In this document: positions 1 through 8,587 of the stretch, piece by piece
Layout of the letters: each line of letters begins with the position of its first letter
Position numbering within the stretch: the first letter of the stretch is position 1
Assembly: GCF_041902845.1 (NCBI RefSeq)
Contig: NZ_CP159486.1
Location: 2,418,001 to 2,482,000 of the forward strand
Length of the DNA: 64,000 nucleotides
Origin: Limibacterium fermenti
Lineage (GTDB): Bacteria > Bacteroidota > Bacteroidia > Bacteroidales > Dysgonomonadaceae
Reading direction: 5' to 3'
The notes under the pieces: model-generated
What the model was told of the DNA's origin: nothing
What the model saw: the letters and a program-made list of their open reading frames with translations, nothing else
Databases searched by the model: none
Program-made: the position numbers and the translations under genes

Positions 1-579
1 TTTGATGATCATCAACAAATGCGTTGTGTGCGCCGTGATCTTCGTTCGCTCTTCATCACTCGTCGGTGTGCCGATAGGGCCTGCCTCATCGCGGTATACC
101 GGCAATCCTTCGATATTGAGCAATCCGCGCCCGATAGCCTCGAAAGTCTCGTCAGCCTTCCCGAGACCTAACGTCAGGTCTCCTTGAATGCGATCGGCAT
201 CGAATCCGCCGATAGAGTAACCCGTCTTCATAGACACGAGGTTTATCAAGTCGACCAATGTATCGATCTGATAAAGCGACAAGCCTTTTACCATGCGTCT
301 TAAGAGCGCTTCGGCCGACGGGCGGTAACGGTTGGGGTCTTTTCCGCATCGTTTATACGCCTCGCGGGTAGCGGCAATCGCTTTATGCTTCTTGATATCC
401 TCCATGCGATAGGTTTCACGGAAAGCAATCGAAAATTCTTCGATCTCTTGCCACAATTCGGCATTATAGGGTGTATTTTCCACCTGACAGTCAATTGCCG
501 CAAAGCAAAACTCCGGGCATAATGCGGCGATATCCTTTCCAACAATTATTTTACGTTCATTCATTCCTTCTGTTCTCAT
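1..579 (-). CDS. B3/4 (tRNA-binding-like) domain protein, C-terminus off the window
   Basis: This open frame runs off the left edge, so only the N-terminal ~190 residues are present. It resembles the stand-alone B3/4 domain proteins related to the editing domain of phenylalanyl-tRNA synthetase beta chain. Supporting stretches are CGKDPNRYRPSAEALLRR, a segment around LVDLINLVSMKTGYSIGGFD, and GLPVYRDEAGPIGTPTSDEE. Such proteins are thought to act in trans on mischarged tRNA or related ligands, but few have been tested. Two in-frame ATG codons are possible, at 579 and 564; I took the longer. A promoter candidate lies at 646-680. It is divergent from the zapA/rny group, so it is not part of that operon. 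No signal peptide is visible, so it should be cytoplasmic. Confidence 0.7.
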   Translation of the reverse strand, partial: MRTEGMNERKIIVGKDIAALCPEFCFAAIDCQVENTPYNAELWQEIEEFSIAFRETYRMEDIKKHKAIAATREAYKRCGKDPNRYRPSAEALLRRMVKGLSLYQIDTLVDLINLVSMKTGYSIGGFDADRIQGDLTLGLGKADETFEAIGRGLLNIEGLPVYRDEAGPIGTPTSDEERTKITAHTTHLLMIIK

Positions 580-645
580 TCCGTACCCTTTTCTTTCAGC
601 GGAACAATGGCTATCGAACCATTTCCCCGCTTTATACAGAAATTT

Positions 646-680
646 CAAAGGTACAAAATCTCCATCATTATTCCGCCAAA
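646..680 (-). promoter_or_regulatory. Bacteroidales-type promoter for the B3/4-domain gene
   Basis: On the minus strand a TACCTTTG box (646-653) fits the Bacteroidales -7 consensus TAnnTTTG. A TTTG (677-680) lies 23 bp upstream as a -33 element. The spacing is at the long end of the usual range, so this is a moderate call. It would give a leader of about 60 nt before the ATG at 579. Confidence 0.45.
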
Positions 681-724
681 CGGAACGAACACACGATGAA
701 TAAACGAAAATAACAGACGATATA

Positions 725-756
725 TTTGTAGAAATCCTTTGCAATCCTTATATTTG
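725..756 (+). promoter_or_regulatory. Bacteroidales-type promoter for the coiled-coil/zapA unit
   Basis: A TTTG (725-728) is followed after 20 bp by TATATTTG (749-756), an exact match to the Bacteroidales -33/-7 pattern. Transcription would begin near 763, only about 12 nt before the ATG at 775. This argues against the in-frame start at 739, which lies upstream of the -7 box. Confidence 0.7.
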
Positions 757-774
757 CGTGAGTTTTTGTTTTTT

Positions 775-1065
775 ATGGCTGATGAAGATAATAAACTGCT
801 GGTCGATTTGGAAGTACGCATAAAGCAAGTGCTGTATTTATGCGATTCTCTGAAAGAAGAAAACGTCCGGTTGAAGACCGAACTTCAATCGAAACAAAAA
901 AGGCTTGACCATGCGGAAAAGACATTGGAAGATATAAAAACAAAATACGATAATTTAAAAGTGGCCCGGACGATCACCGCTGCGACGGTCGACGTGGATC
1001 TGGCCAAAGATAAATTATCGAAACTGGTGCGAGAAGTTGATAGATGCATAAGTTTATTAAAATAA
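775..1065 (+). CDS. Small coiled-coil protein upstream of zapA
   Basis: This encodes a protein of about 96 residues from the ATG at 775 (MADEDNKLLVDLEVRIKQVL). The frame stays open up to 739, but the promoter at 725-756 makes 775 the sensible start. It is highly charged, with heptad-like spacing over residues 10-65 (VRIKQVLYLCDSLKEENVRL and following), so a parallel or antiparallel coiled coil is likely. No enzyme motif is seen. It ends 19 nt before zapA and is probably co-transcribed with it, which suggests a cell-division or Z-ring accessory role similar in style to ZapB. That is inference from position and coiled-coil character only; I do not recognise a named family. Confidence 0.7.
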   Translation: MADEDNKLLVDLEVRIKQVLYLCDSLKEENVRLKTELQSKQKRLDHAEKTLEDIKTKYDNLKVARTITAATVDVDLAKDKLSKLVREVDRCISLLK

Positions 1066-1084
1066 CAGATTGAAAATTTATGCG

Positions 1085-1387
1085 ATGGGCGACGAAAAAT
1101 TTTTATTAACTCTGACTATTGACGGCCGGAAATACCCGTTGAAGATTCATCGATCGGAAGAACAGGCGTTTCGTGATGCTGCCAAAAAGATAAATACTAA
1201 AATAAATCAATATAGAGTCGCATTCGGAGGAACCAACTCCGGAATGACGCCTCAAGATTTTATAGCAATGACGGCTATACAAGCATTGGTTGAGAATTTT
1301 TCTCTTGAAGATAAGAATGATACGAAACCCTTTAAAGATAAAATACATTCGCTTATAAACGAATTAGATACGTATTTATCGGAATAA
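1085..1387 (+). CDS. zapA: Cell division protein ZapA
   Basis: ZapA binds FtsZ and promotes bundling of Z-ring protofilaments. The 100-residue product has the family layout: a short N-terminal beta-rich head (KFLLTLTIDGRKYPLKIHRSEEQAFRD split over residues 5-31) followed by a long helix for dimer/tetramer formation. The frame is open to a TTG at 1070, but the ATG at 1085 (MGDEKFLLTL) is the better start and matches the usual ZapA length. It follows the coiled-coil gene in an operon and precedes rny by about 195 bp. It is cytoplasmic. Confidence 0.85.
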   Translation: MGDEKFLLTLTIDGRKYPLKIHRSEEQAFRDAAKKINTKINQYRVAFGGTNSGMTPQDFIAMTAIQALVENFSLEDKNDTKPFKDKIHSLINELDTYLSE

Positions 1388-1418
1388 AGAGGCCGGAGAA
1401 ACCGGTTTTTCATATACG

Positions 1419-1472
1419 GACGCACCTTTTTTGCAGGTATTGACTACTGCCGAAAAGAGTGTGTCTTTTTTT
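1419..1472 (+). terminator. Hairpin with T-tract downstream of zapA
   Basis: GACGCAC (1419-1425) pairs with GTGTGTC (1459-1465) over 7 bp with one G-U wobble. Inside it GCAG (1433-1436) can pair with CTGC (1447-1450), and a run of seven T follows at 1466-1472. It fits an intrinsic terminator for the zapA unit, or the 3' end of a small structured RNA. A weaker CCGG/CCGG hairpin with T5 lies just upstream at 1393-1410. Confidence 0.55.
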
Positions 1473-1581
1473 ATGTACAACAATTAAAAAGAAATGAATA
1501 TATAACAATCGGAATTCCTTTCGTTAACCGTGGGTTACAAGCCACAACAAAGGGAACTTTTAATAATTAATTTAGATCAAT
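1473..1581 (+). other. rny leader region with a conserved-looking hairpin
   Basis: This ~110-bp stretch between the terminator and the rny ATG holds no ORF. It contains a nested stem: TTCCTTT (1515-1521) with AAAGGGAA (1549-1556, one bulged G), enclosing GTGG (1530-1533) with CCAC (1542-1545). It may be a leader structure of rny or part of a small RNA. Many bacteria carry 6S RNA next to zapA, but I cannot show 6S features here. No TAnnTTTG box is visible. Confidence 0.35.
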
Positions 1582-3111
1582 ATGGAAATAGTAATAGGTA
1601 TTATAAGCTTACTCATAGGCGGCGGAATTGCTTGGTATGTGAGCGGGAAAATGGCTAATTCGCGCGCCCAAAAAATGTTGAGTGATGCGGAAAAAGATGG
1701 GGACGTCATTAAAAAGAAGAAACTTCTGGAAGCGAAGGAGGAAATTCTCGCCATGAAAAGCGAGACTGAAAAGCAAATAGCCAACCGGACCGCTAAAATA
1801 CAAAATGTAGAAACCCGTCTTAAACAACGCGAACTATCTCTCAATCAAAAGCAGGAAGAGCTGAATAAAAAGTATACCGAACTCGAGGAGATAAAAGTCA
1901 ATTTAAGTTCCCAACAAGAGATATTGGAAAAGAATAATGCGGAAGCCGAACGCCTTCATCGTCAATCAGTGGAAAAACTGGAAACCATTTCCGGCCTATC
2001 GGCTGATGATGCAAAAGAACGGCTGGTAGAATCGTTGAAAGAAGAAGCGAAAACCGAGGCTCAATCGTATATTAACGACATCATGGAGGAAGCCCGGATG
2101 ACGGCTAATAAAGAAGCCAAGCGCATCGTTGTACAAAGCATACAGCGTGTTGCGACCGAAACCTCTATCGAAAACTCCATCACGGTATTCCACATCGATT
2201 CCGACGAAGTGAAGGGGCGCATTATCGGCCGCGAAGGACGCAATATCCGGGCATTGGAAGCCGCTACGGGAGTCGAGATTGTCGTTGACGACACCCCTGA
2301 AGCGATCGTCCTTTCAGGTTTTGACCCGGTGCGCCGCGAAATCGCCCGGTTGTCGCTGCATCAACTCGTAACCGACGGGCGTATCCATCCGGCCCGAATC
2401 GAAGAAGTGGTGGCCAAAGTGAAAAAACAAATCGAAGAAGAAATCGTCGAAATCGGCAAACGCACCGTCATCGACTTAGGCGTCCATGGCTTGCATCCCG
2501 AGTTGATTCGGCTCGTCGGAAAAATGAAATACCGTTCTTCTTACGGACAAAACTTATTGCAGCACTCCCGCGAAACGGCTAATCTATGCGCCATCATGGC
2601 CGCCGAATTGGGACTGAATCCCAAAAAAGCCAAACGTGCCGGATTGCTCCACGACATCGGGAAAGTGCCCGATGATGAGCCCGAATTGCCGCATGCGCTC
2701 CTAGGTATGAAGTTAGCGGAAAAATATAAAGAGAAGCCGGACATTTGCAATGCGATCGGCGCGCATCACGATGAAGTGGAAATGACGACGCTCCTCTCCC
2801 CCATCGTTCAGGTTTGCGATGCCATTTCAGGAGCTCGACCGGGTGCTCGTCGCGAAATCGTCGAAGCCTATATCAAGCGCTTGAACGATTTGGAAAAGCT
2901 CGCTCTATCCTACCCCGGCGTTGTCAAAACGTATGCCATCCAGGCAGGACGTGAGTTGCGGGTCATTGTCGGCGCCGACAAAATAGACGATCAGGACACG
3001 GAAAAACTATCCTCCGAGATTGCCCGTAAAATACAAACGGAAATGACTTATCCCGGCCAGGTAAAGATTACTGTGATCCGGGAAACCCGAGCCGTTAGTT
3101 TTGCGAAGTAA
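1582..3111 (+). CDS. rny: Ribonuclease Y
   Basis: RNase Y is a membrane-anchored endoribonuclease that starts turnover of many mRNAs. The 509-residue protein has the full family layout. An N-terminal transmembrane segment (residues 2-21, IVIGIISLLIGGGIAWYV) is followed by a long charged coiled coil to about residue 190. Next comes a KH domain with the GRIIGREGRNIRALE loop near residue 215, and then an HD domain with HSRETANLC near 327, the metal-binding HD pair in GLLHDIGKV near 355 and GAHHDEV near 395. Length is normal. It is a single-gene unit ending in the bidirectional terminator at 3135-3176 and is unrelated to the glycan locus beside it. Confidence 0.95.
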   Translation: MEIVIGIISLLIGGGIAWYVSGKMANSRAQKMLSDAEKDGDVIKKKKLLEAKEEILAMKSETEKQIANRTAKIQNVETRLKQRELSLNQKQEELNKKYTELEEIKVNLSSQQEILEKNNAEAERLHRQSVEKLETISGLSADDAKERLVESLKEEAKTEAQSYINDIMEEARMTANKEAKRIVVQSIQRVATETSIENSITVFHIDSDEVKGRIIGREGRNIRALEAATGVEIVVDDTPEAIVLSGFDPVRREIARLSLHQLVTDGRIHPARIEEVVAKVKKQIEEEIVEIGKRTVIDLGVHGLHPELIRLVGKMKYRSSYGQNLLQHSRETANLCAIMAAELGLNPKKAKRAGLLHDIGKVPDDEPELPHALLGMKLAEKYKEKPDICNAIGAHHDEVEMTTLLSPIVQVCDAISGARPGARREIVEAYIKRLNDLEKLALSYPGVVKTYAIQAGRELRVIVGADKIDDQDTEKLSSEIARKIQTEMTYPGQVKITVIRETRAVSFAK

Positions 3112-3134
3112 ATATTCGCCGATAATTTATAAAC

Positions 3135-3176
3135 AAAAAATCCCAACTATTTTAAACGAGATAGTTGGGATTTTTA
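3135..3176. terminator. Bidirectional intrinsic terminator between rny and the glycan locus
   Basis: A perfect 10-bp stem (TCCCAACTAT 3141-3150 with ATAGTTGGGA 3161-3170) has A6 on one side and T5 on the other. It can therefore end both the plus-strand rny transcript and the minus-strand glycosidase operon. Confidence 0.9.
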
Positions 3177-3202
3177 TATCTATACACCCTCTAAAATATC
3201 CC

Positions 3203-5626
3203 TTATTTTACAATCAGATAAACTTCTGCCGTTTTTAACCAAGGTGAAGAGAAAGTAACTTTTACGTTTCCTTCACTTCCCGTCGTTTCTATATAAGCCA
3301 TTAAACGTCCATTATGTACCCGTTGTACGTTATCTCTGTAGTTCCCCATATCAGCATTATTCCCGGATTCTAAGCCTAATAATTTGGCGGGGCCTTCTAT
3401 CTGACAAGTAATCTCATCATCTGATAACAATACCGGTAGTCCCATTTCATCAACTATTTGAATTGCAATATGAGCTAAATCTTTATTTTTATGTAACGTC
3501 AAATTATCTATTTCTGCAATAATTTTATAGGGTCTGCCGGAAGTTACAATAGCATAACGAACCGCTTCTTTTTTTCCATTAAGTCCAACAACCTCCAACT
3601 TACCAATTTGAAAAGGAATATCCCAGGCAATAAAACCGACATTATCATCATATTCTTTGACTGTTGAAATAGTTTGCCCATTCAATACAAGTTGTGCCTG
3701 TTGACAATTCGTATAGCAAACAACACGGATATTTTCCCCCTTAGAATAGTTCCATATAGGTAATGCATTTACTGATCGGTTCGGATCTCTATTCGGATTG
3801 TATGTTCCAATATATATAAAGGGTTTTGTATCCCACATTGCTTGTCGGAAAAAACCCTCCGGTTTCTGAAACCCGGCTAAATCCAATAAGCCATGTTTAT
3901 ATCCACGCGAAGGCCATTCTCTCGATTCACCCACGTAATCTATCCCTGTCCACAAAAATTGACCGAAAATAAAGTCATTATCCCGTGTTGCCTTCCAACC
4001 GGCAAAACTGTTATTCGTTTCACTGCCGAACATAACTCGTTCCGGATATTGAAGGTGATCTTCCTTATACTGAAATTCCGAATAATTGTATCCGACAATA
4101 TCCAAAACAAAAGGATATTCAGTCTCATTGGACATTACCGCTCCGGCCAATGCAGCCGTAACAGGACGCGAAGTATCTAAAGACCTTACGTTACCGGCCA
4201 ACCGTTTCGCAATTTTTCCTAATTCTTCCGCCGACGGATGATCAGGCAAATAACCGATAACACTCGGTTGATTAAAGGTTGCAGTTTCTAATACCGGATG
4301 CGAATAAGGATCATTCGGAAAATCAATTTCATTACCGATACTCCACATAATAATCGACGGATGATTTCGGTTACGTAAAACCATATCCCGAATATCGCGA
4401 TCACTCCACTCTTCAAAGAAAGAAAAGCTTCCTTGATATCCGGGAACCCCTGTATTCCATCCCGTAATCGATTTCTTCTTCGGATATTTCCATTCATCGA
4501 AAGCTTCATCCATAACCAATAAGCCCAATTCATCGCAAAGGTCATACACATCCGGAGCTTGAGGATTATGACTCATTCGGATAGCATTACATCCTATCTT
4601 CTTTAAATTCTGTAATCGTCGTTTCCAAACCTTCCGTGGAACGGCAGAGCCCAAACATCCGGCATCATGATGAATACATACACCTTTTATTTTCATCCAT
4701 TCCCCATTGAGAGCGAACCCCTTATCAGGATCAAATTTAAGGCTTCTGATTCCTACGGTTAACTCACTTTCATCTAAAACTTTGTTTCCGCTTATAATGG
4801 AAGTTCTCAAACGGTAGAGATATGGATTTTCCATTCCCCATAAAACAGGCTTCTTGATTTTCAACGATAGTTCTGTCGATGATAAAAGAGAGGATCCTCG
4901 CATTAAGATCTTTTTTGATTTTTCTGCCACCATTTTTCCTTCAGCGGAGAATAATTCAACGAATACCGTCAAATCCTGTTTCTGAGAACTTTCATTTTTT
5001 ACATTCACTTGAACGTCCAATACGGCATCTTTTCGGGTTATATTTTTTGCTTGCCAAAAAACACCCCACTGATCAATATGTACCTTATCGGAATAAACAA
5101 GCCAGACATTGCGATAAATTCCGGAACCGGTATACCAGCGTGAATCTGCGTATTCGCTGTGATCAACCCTTACCGACAATATGTTTTCTTTTCCGAATTG
5201 TATGTAAGGCGTTAAATCATACATAAAGGAAATGTAGCCGTTTGGACGTTTCCCTAATAATTGCCCATTGATATATACCTCGCTTTTATTATAAATTCCT
5301 TCAAAATAAATGAATACTTTTCTTTCTTTGTCTAAATCAGGAATAAACAATGCTTTTCGATACCAACCGATTCCTCCGGGCAAGTAACCGGTACAACTGG
5401 CTAAATGGGGACTCAAGGGGGCTTCAACACTCCAATCGTGCGGCAAATCAACCTTTCGCCATTTGCTATCGTCATAATCCATAGCTAAAGCTTTTGGGTC
5501 GTCTCCTAATTGAAATAGCCAATCTTCATTTATCATTTGAGGAATACCAAATGACACTTGAGCATATATCCTATCCCCGATAAAAGTTGAAAGAAAGAGC
5601 ACACAAAAAAAATATTTTAAATTCAT
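3203..5626 (-). CDS. GH2 beta-galactosidase-like glycoside hydrolase
   Basis: This is a retaining exo-glycosidase of family GH2 that most probably removes terminal beta-galactose. The ~807-residue protein starts at MNLKYFF (an upstream frame start at 5671 would add 15 residues before the signal). It has a type I signal peptide ending in YAQ, so it should be periplasmic. Order: N-terminal sugar-binding jelly roll (WFYRKAL-like GIGWYRKALF, RPNGYISFMYDLTPYI), an immunoglobulin-like linker, a TIM barrel and C-terminal beta domains. The acid/base Glu is in MWSIGNEIDFP (about residue 433) and the nucleophile Glu in MFGSETNNSF (about 536); both are present. It is the last gene of operon A, 102 bp after the six-hairpin glycosidase fragment. 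Exact substrate (beta-galactoside or another beta-linked sugar) is not settled by sequence. Confidence 0.88.
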   Translation of the reverse strand: MNLKYFFCVLFLSTFIGDRIYAQVSFGIPQMINEDWLFQLGDDPKALAMDYDDSKWRKVDLPHDWSVEAPLSPHLASCTGYLPGGIGWYRKALFIPDLDKERKVFIYFEGIYNKSEVYINGQLLGKRPNGYISFMYDLTPYIQFGKENILSVRVDHSEYADSRWYTGSGIYRNVWLVYSDKVHIDQWGVFWQAKNITRKDAVLDVQVNVKNESSQKQDLTVFVELFSAEGKMVAEKSKKILMRGSSLLSSTELSLKIKKPVLWGMENPYLYRLRTSIISGNKVLDESELTVGIRSLKFDPDKGFALNGEWMKIKGVCIHHDAGCLGSAVPRKVWKRRLQNLKKIGCNAIRMSHNPQAPDVYDLCDELGLLVMDEAFDEWKYPKKKSITGWNTGVPGYQGSFSFFEEWSDRDIRDMVLRNRNHPSIIMWSIGNEIDFPNDPYSHPVLETATFNQPSVIGYLPDHPSAEELGKIAKRLAGNVRSLDTSRPVTAALAGAVMSNETEYPFVLDIVGYNYSEFQYKEDHLQYPERVMFGSETNNSFAGWKATRDNDFIFGQFLWTGIDYVGESREWPSRGYKHGLLDLAGFQKPEGFFRQAMWDTKPFIYIGTYNPNRDPNRSVNALPIWNYSKGENIRVVCYTNCQQAQLVLNGQTISTVKEYDDNVGFIAWDIPFQIGKLEVVGLNGKKEAVRYAIVTSGRPYKIIAEIDNLTLHKNKDLAHIAIQIVDEMGLPVLLSDDEITCQIEGPAKLLGLESGNNADMGNYRDNVQRVHNGRLMAYIETTGSEGNVKVTFSSPWLKTAEVYLIVK

Positions 5627-5728
5627 ATTGAAAAAAATTCTTTTACTAAAAACAAAATGACAAGGCTTCATGTATTCGGATTCCCTAATAACAAGATGAC
5701 TACTATTCTTCTCAAACAGAGAAGCGTT

Positions 5729-7018
5729 TTATAGTATTATCGAACATTTAGCTCCATTATGCGAAAGAATTGATTTTAAAATATTGTTCCCTTGTTTTAT
5801 AATAATTTTCACCTGTTTATCCGATTTCCTTTTAACCTCAATATCGAATGGTGCGACGTTAAACGCATAAATATTTTTTAACTCCATCTTATCCCAAGTA
5901 TCCGGCAATTGAGGAGTAAGATCGAAAGATTTAAAACCGGTAGGCTTAATTCCAAAAATGCCTTCCGTTACGATACGACAATACAATCCGCTCTCAGCCG
6001 ACAAATGACGCTGACTTCCTTCCGGCCATGCTTCAATGGGATACGGCACATGCTCACCCAACAATCTTTGTTGGGAATATCTTTTAAAATATTCTGTCGC
6101 TTTTTTTCTTTCTCCAGCGGCATAAACACCTCTTAAAGCATAAAGAGTAGAACGATCCCAAAAGGTCTTGGTTCCCGCTTGCGTTAAGAGACCGTTCTCT
6201 GTCCATAAGCGGTGAGAAAACAGGGCATCAATCGTTCCCTGTTTTCTTTCAAAGATACCCATAGTCAAAGGAATACATATCCATGAGCGTAAAATATCAT
6301 TCCCTTCATAATATCGATAAGTTTCAAATCCTTCTACTGTCGCTCCGAAATAATTATCTATTGCTGTCCGCAATATTTCAGCATCCTTCTGATATTGAAC
6401 AGCCTTATTCTTTCCTAATTCTTTCGCTAAAAAACCGGCCGAAATTAGAGCATCATAATAAAGGCTAGAAGTACATAGATTCGCTTCACCTGCAGGAAAA
6501 CGGCCTTCAAGCTCATCAGTATTGGATTTTACAACTCCTTTTTCATTTAAATTTCTTTTGCAATACTCTAAACACCACTCGATAAGAGGCCAAAGATTAT
6601 TCGCCTCCTTTCTGTCGGCTTGCGCTAAAGCATATCGAGATGCTCCATACGCAATCATTGCGGCATCTCCTCTGTCTTTTGCGCCATTCCAAATATCTTC
6701 TCCTTCCGCAATAATTGAACTGGGGACAGGAGTATATGCTGAGTTCATAAAACGGGCAAAATGCATAAATGAATTATAGGCGGACGCGTTTCCTATACCA
6801 TATCCTAGAAAAGGGAAAAAAGGATTTACATATTCACACTGATCGTTTGCCCAAATAGCAGCGTAATAAGCCTCTCCACCCGGACCGTGCATCAAGCCGC
6901 CAGCCGTCTTATAAATACTTTCGGAAGCTCTGATCTTTGCAAAGCCAAAGGCTGTATTTAGAACAGGATCAGGAGAAATAAATTGTAATTTTCTTCTATA
7001 AATTCCCCCCATATTCAA
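5729..7018 (-). pseudogene. Six-hairpin glycosidase, 3' part (gene split by IS110 element)
   Basis: The 429-residue frame looks like the catalytic (alpha/alpha)6 barrel of a large glycosidase. Supporting segments are FAKIRASESIYKTAGGLMHG, YYAAIWANDQCEYVNPFFPF and LRGVYAAGERKKATEYF, and a C-terminal beta segment follows. It has no signal peptide and begins only with a weak TTG, just after an in-frame TAG at 7031-7033. Its missing N-terminal half is present on the other side of the insertion element (8588-9403). I read the two as one original gene of roughly 700 residues. The family cannot be named with certainty; it resembles six-hairpin enzymes such as amylo-glucosidase-like proteins. The fragment may still be translated but would lack export, so it is probably inactive in its pathway. 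Confidence 0.7.
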
Positions 7019-7163
7019 AGAAAAATGGAGCTAAATAGAGAAAGATGTTTGGATACAGGCATAAATCACCCTACCCACAAGGTTGCAGGCAAAGACGCGG
7101 TGACGCCTTCCGATATGCGATTTTCTTCTGCGGGCTTGTCTTCTCTTATTGGGAGCAGCATTA

Positions 7164-7230
7164 ACCCCGGTCTGTGTTCTTGAGGTCGTTTCAGGGACGA
7201 CTGTGACATTGGCCTATTTGTAAACGGGGT
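7164..7230 (-). ncRNA. Candidate guide (bridge/seek-type) RNA of the IS110 element
   Basis: In the non-coding end downstream of the transposase an outer stem ACCCCG/CGGGGT (7164-7169 with 7225-7230) encloses a perfect hairpin GTCGT/ACGAC (7185-7189 with 7197-7201) with a 7-nt loop. IS110-family elements are known to make a structured RNA from a non-coding end that pairs with donor and target DNA. Location after the transposase is the arrangement known for the IS1111 group. The structure is seen directly; the function is inferred and the RNA limits are unknown. Confidence 0.35.
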
Positions 7231-7269
7231 CTTGAGCCACCACAAAGTTACCCGGCCTTTACGCTTGTA

Positions 7270-8478
7270 TTATAGATTAATATTCAGTATGTTCGCTGTT
7301 TTTTCGTACTCCTTCTTGTAATATGCGAGCCGGGCTTTCATCTTCACCGGATCGTAAACAGGGGCCAGCCGGGGATCGTATTGCCTGGTGTGCTTGAGCA
7401 CGTTCCATATGACAACGAGCAGTTTCCTTGCTATGGCGACCAGAGCCTTTTTCCTTGGCTTGCGCATGGTCATGCGTTGGAACTTTTCCTTGAAAAACGA
7501 ACCCTTCGACCGGGAAGCCGCCCAGGAGACCTGTACCAGGATCGAACGCAGGTACTTGTTGCCTTTGGTGGTAGCGGTGCTCTTGTATTTGCCGGCGCTT
7601 TCATCATTCCTCGGGCGCAATCCCGCCCATCCGACAATCTTGCCGCTATTTTCAAAGACACTCATATCCCCACCCGTTTCGGCTATTATGGTCATCGCCG
7701 CTATCCGGCTTATTCCCGGAATGGTTTGTAAAAGATTTACCGGCAACGCAAAATGTAGGCCACATATCCGCTCCATTTGTGACAGACATTCCGATATCTG
7801 CAACTGGTATATGTCATACTCCTGTTTCGCCCAGGACAATTCCTGGCGGTGGTGCGCCCTGATATTGCCCCTAAGGGCCTCCTTTAATTTCCCGCTCTGC
7901 TTGTTTTTCCTGTTCCCGTACACCAGGCTTACAAGATAGCCCGGGTCTGTCCATCCGGCTATCAGCGCCTCGACGATACCCATGAAACTTTTCGTGCTGA
8001 TACTGCTCAGGCAACTGCTCGCCCGGATACCTGCCTTTACCAGGATGGCGTCCATACACGTCAGCACACGGGTCACCTGCTGCCTGAGCTTGCCGTATTT
8101 GCGGGAATAGACCCGCAACTCCTGTATCAGGGGAGCAGGAACGAAACTGCCGCGCATCATGCCCTTGTGCAACAGGCTGGCTATCCACTGGGCATCCTTG
8201 ATGTCGCTCTTACGACCCGGCATCTGTTTGATCAGGTACGGGTTGACAAGCGTCAACTTGAACCCCATCTCGTAGAATATGTCCCACACGGCAATCCAGT
8301 AGATACCCGTGCTTTCCAGGGCCACCTCCTCCACCTCTTCCGACTGCAGGTACTCACCCATCGAATAGATTGCAGGGGTCAGCGTTGCATATTCTTTCAC
8401 TTGAGAATGACTCTCTCCATTGTAGATTGCACAGAATATATTATCTTTGTGCACATCTAAGCCACATACTTTTTTCAT
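7270..8478 (-). CDS. IS110-family transposase/recombinase
   Basis: The 402-residue protein has the two-domain layout of the family. The N-terminal RuvC-like DEDD domain shows D8 in GLDVHKDNI, E55 in ALESTGIYW, and D92/D95 in KSDIKDAQWIA. The C-terminal Tnp_IS116/IS110/IS902 domain shows IPGISRIAAMTIIAETG, WAGLRPRNDES and the serine-containing stretch GKYKSTATTKGNKYLRS. All four acidic residues are present and the length is normal, so the enzyme looks intact. It catalyses site-directed insertion and excision of the element through a dsDNA intermediate. It is transcribed from its own TTTG-N20-TATATTTG promoter (8508-8539). Confidence 0.93.
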   Translation of the reverse strand: MKKVCGLDVHKDNIFCAIYNGESHSQVKEYATLTPAIYSMGEYLQSEEVEEVALESTGIYWIAVWDIFYEMGFKLTLVNPYLIKQMPGRKSDIKDAQWIASLLHKGMMRGSFVPAPLIQELRVYSRKYGKLRQQVTRVLTCMDAILVKAGIRASSCLSSISTKSFMGIVEALIAGWTDPGYLVSLVYGNRKNKQSGKLKEALRGNIRAHHRQELSWAKQEYDIYQLQISECLSQMERICGLHFALPVNLLQTIPGISRIAAMTIIAETGGDMSVFENSGKIVGWAGLRPRNDESAGKYKSTATTKGNKYLRSILVQVSWAASRSKGSFFKEKFQRMTMRKPRKKALVAIARKLLVVIWNVLKHTRQYDPRLAPVYDPVKMKARLAYYKKEYEKTANILNINL

Positions 8479-8507
8479 TATTGAATATTTTAGTGGTTAA
8501 TGATCTT

Positions 8508-8539
8508 CAAATATAGAGAAAGTTGTGGCTTATTTCAAA
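8508..8539 (-). promoter_or_regulatory. Promoter of the IS110 transposase
   Basis: On the minus strand TTTG (8536-8539) is followed after 20 bp by TATATTTG (8508-8515), a perfect Bacteroidales -33/-7 pair. Transcription would start near 8501, about 23 nt before the ATG at 8478. Confidence 0.75.
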
Positions 8540-8587
8540 TCAATGTGTAAAACCGGCCCAAACGGACTCAAACAGAACACTCAATTT

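Larger units (their letters stand above)
7034..8587 (-). mobile_element. IS110-family insertion element (ends not resolved)
   Basis: The element carries one DEDD transposase (7270-8478), a short upstream non-coding end with its own promoter and a long (~240 nt) downstream non-coding end. It is clearly richer in G+C than the surrounding glycan locus. It separates the two halves of a glycosidase gene in the same orientation. IS110-type elements usually lack long terminal inverted repeats and often leave no target duplication, and I could not fix the ends: the coding sequence is lost somewhere between about 8640 and 6995. Both non-coding ends carry a similar GGCCGG-T-AC-like string (near 8550 and 7250). 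Confidence 0.7.

Noticed and set aside
739..775. Upstream start of the coiled-coil protein at 739
   Set aside because: The -7 box at 749-756 lies downstream of that codon, so the transcript would not contain it.
7381..8460. Plus-strand open frames across the IS110 transposase (for example 7388-7939)
   Set aside because: They are shadows of the well-supported DEDD transposase on the minus strand and encode no recognisable protein.
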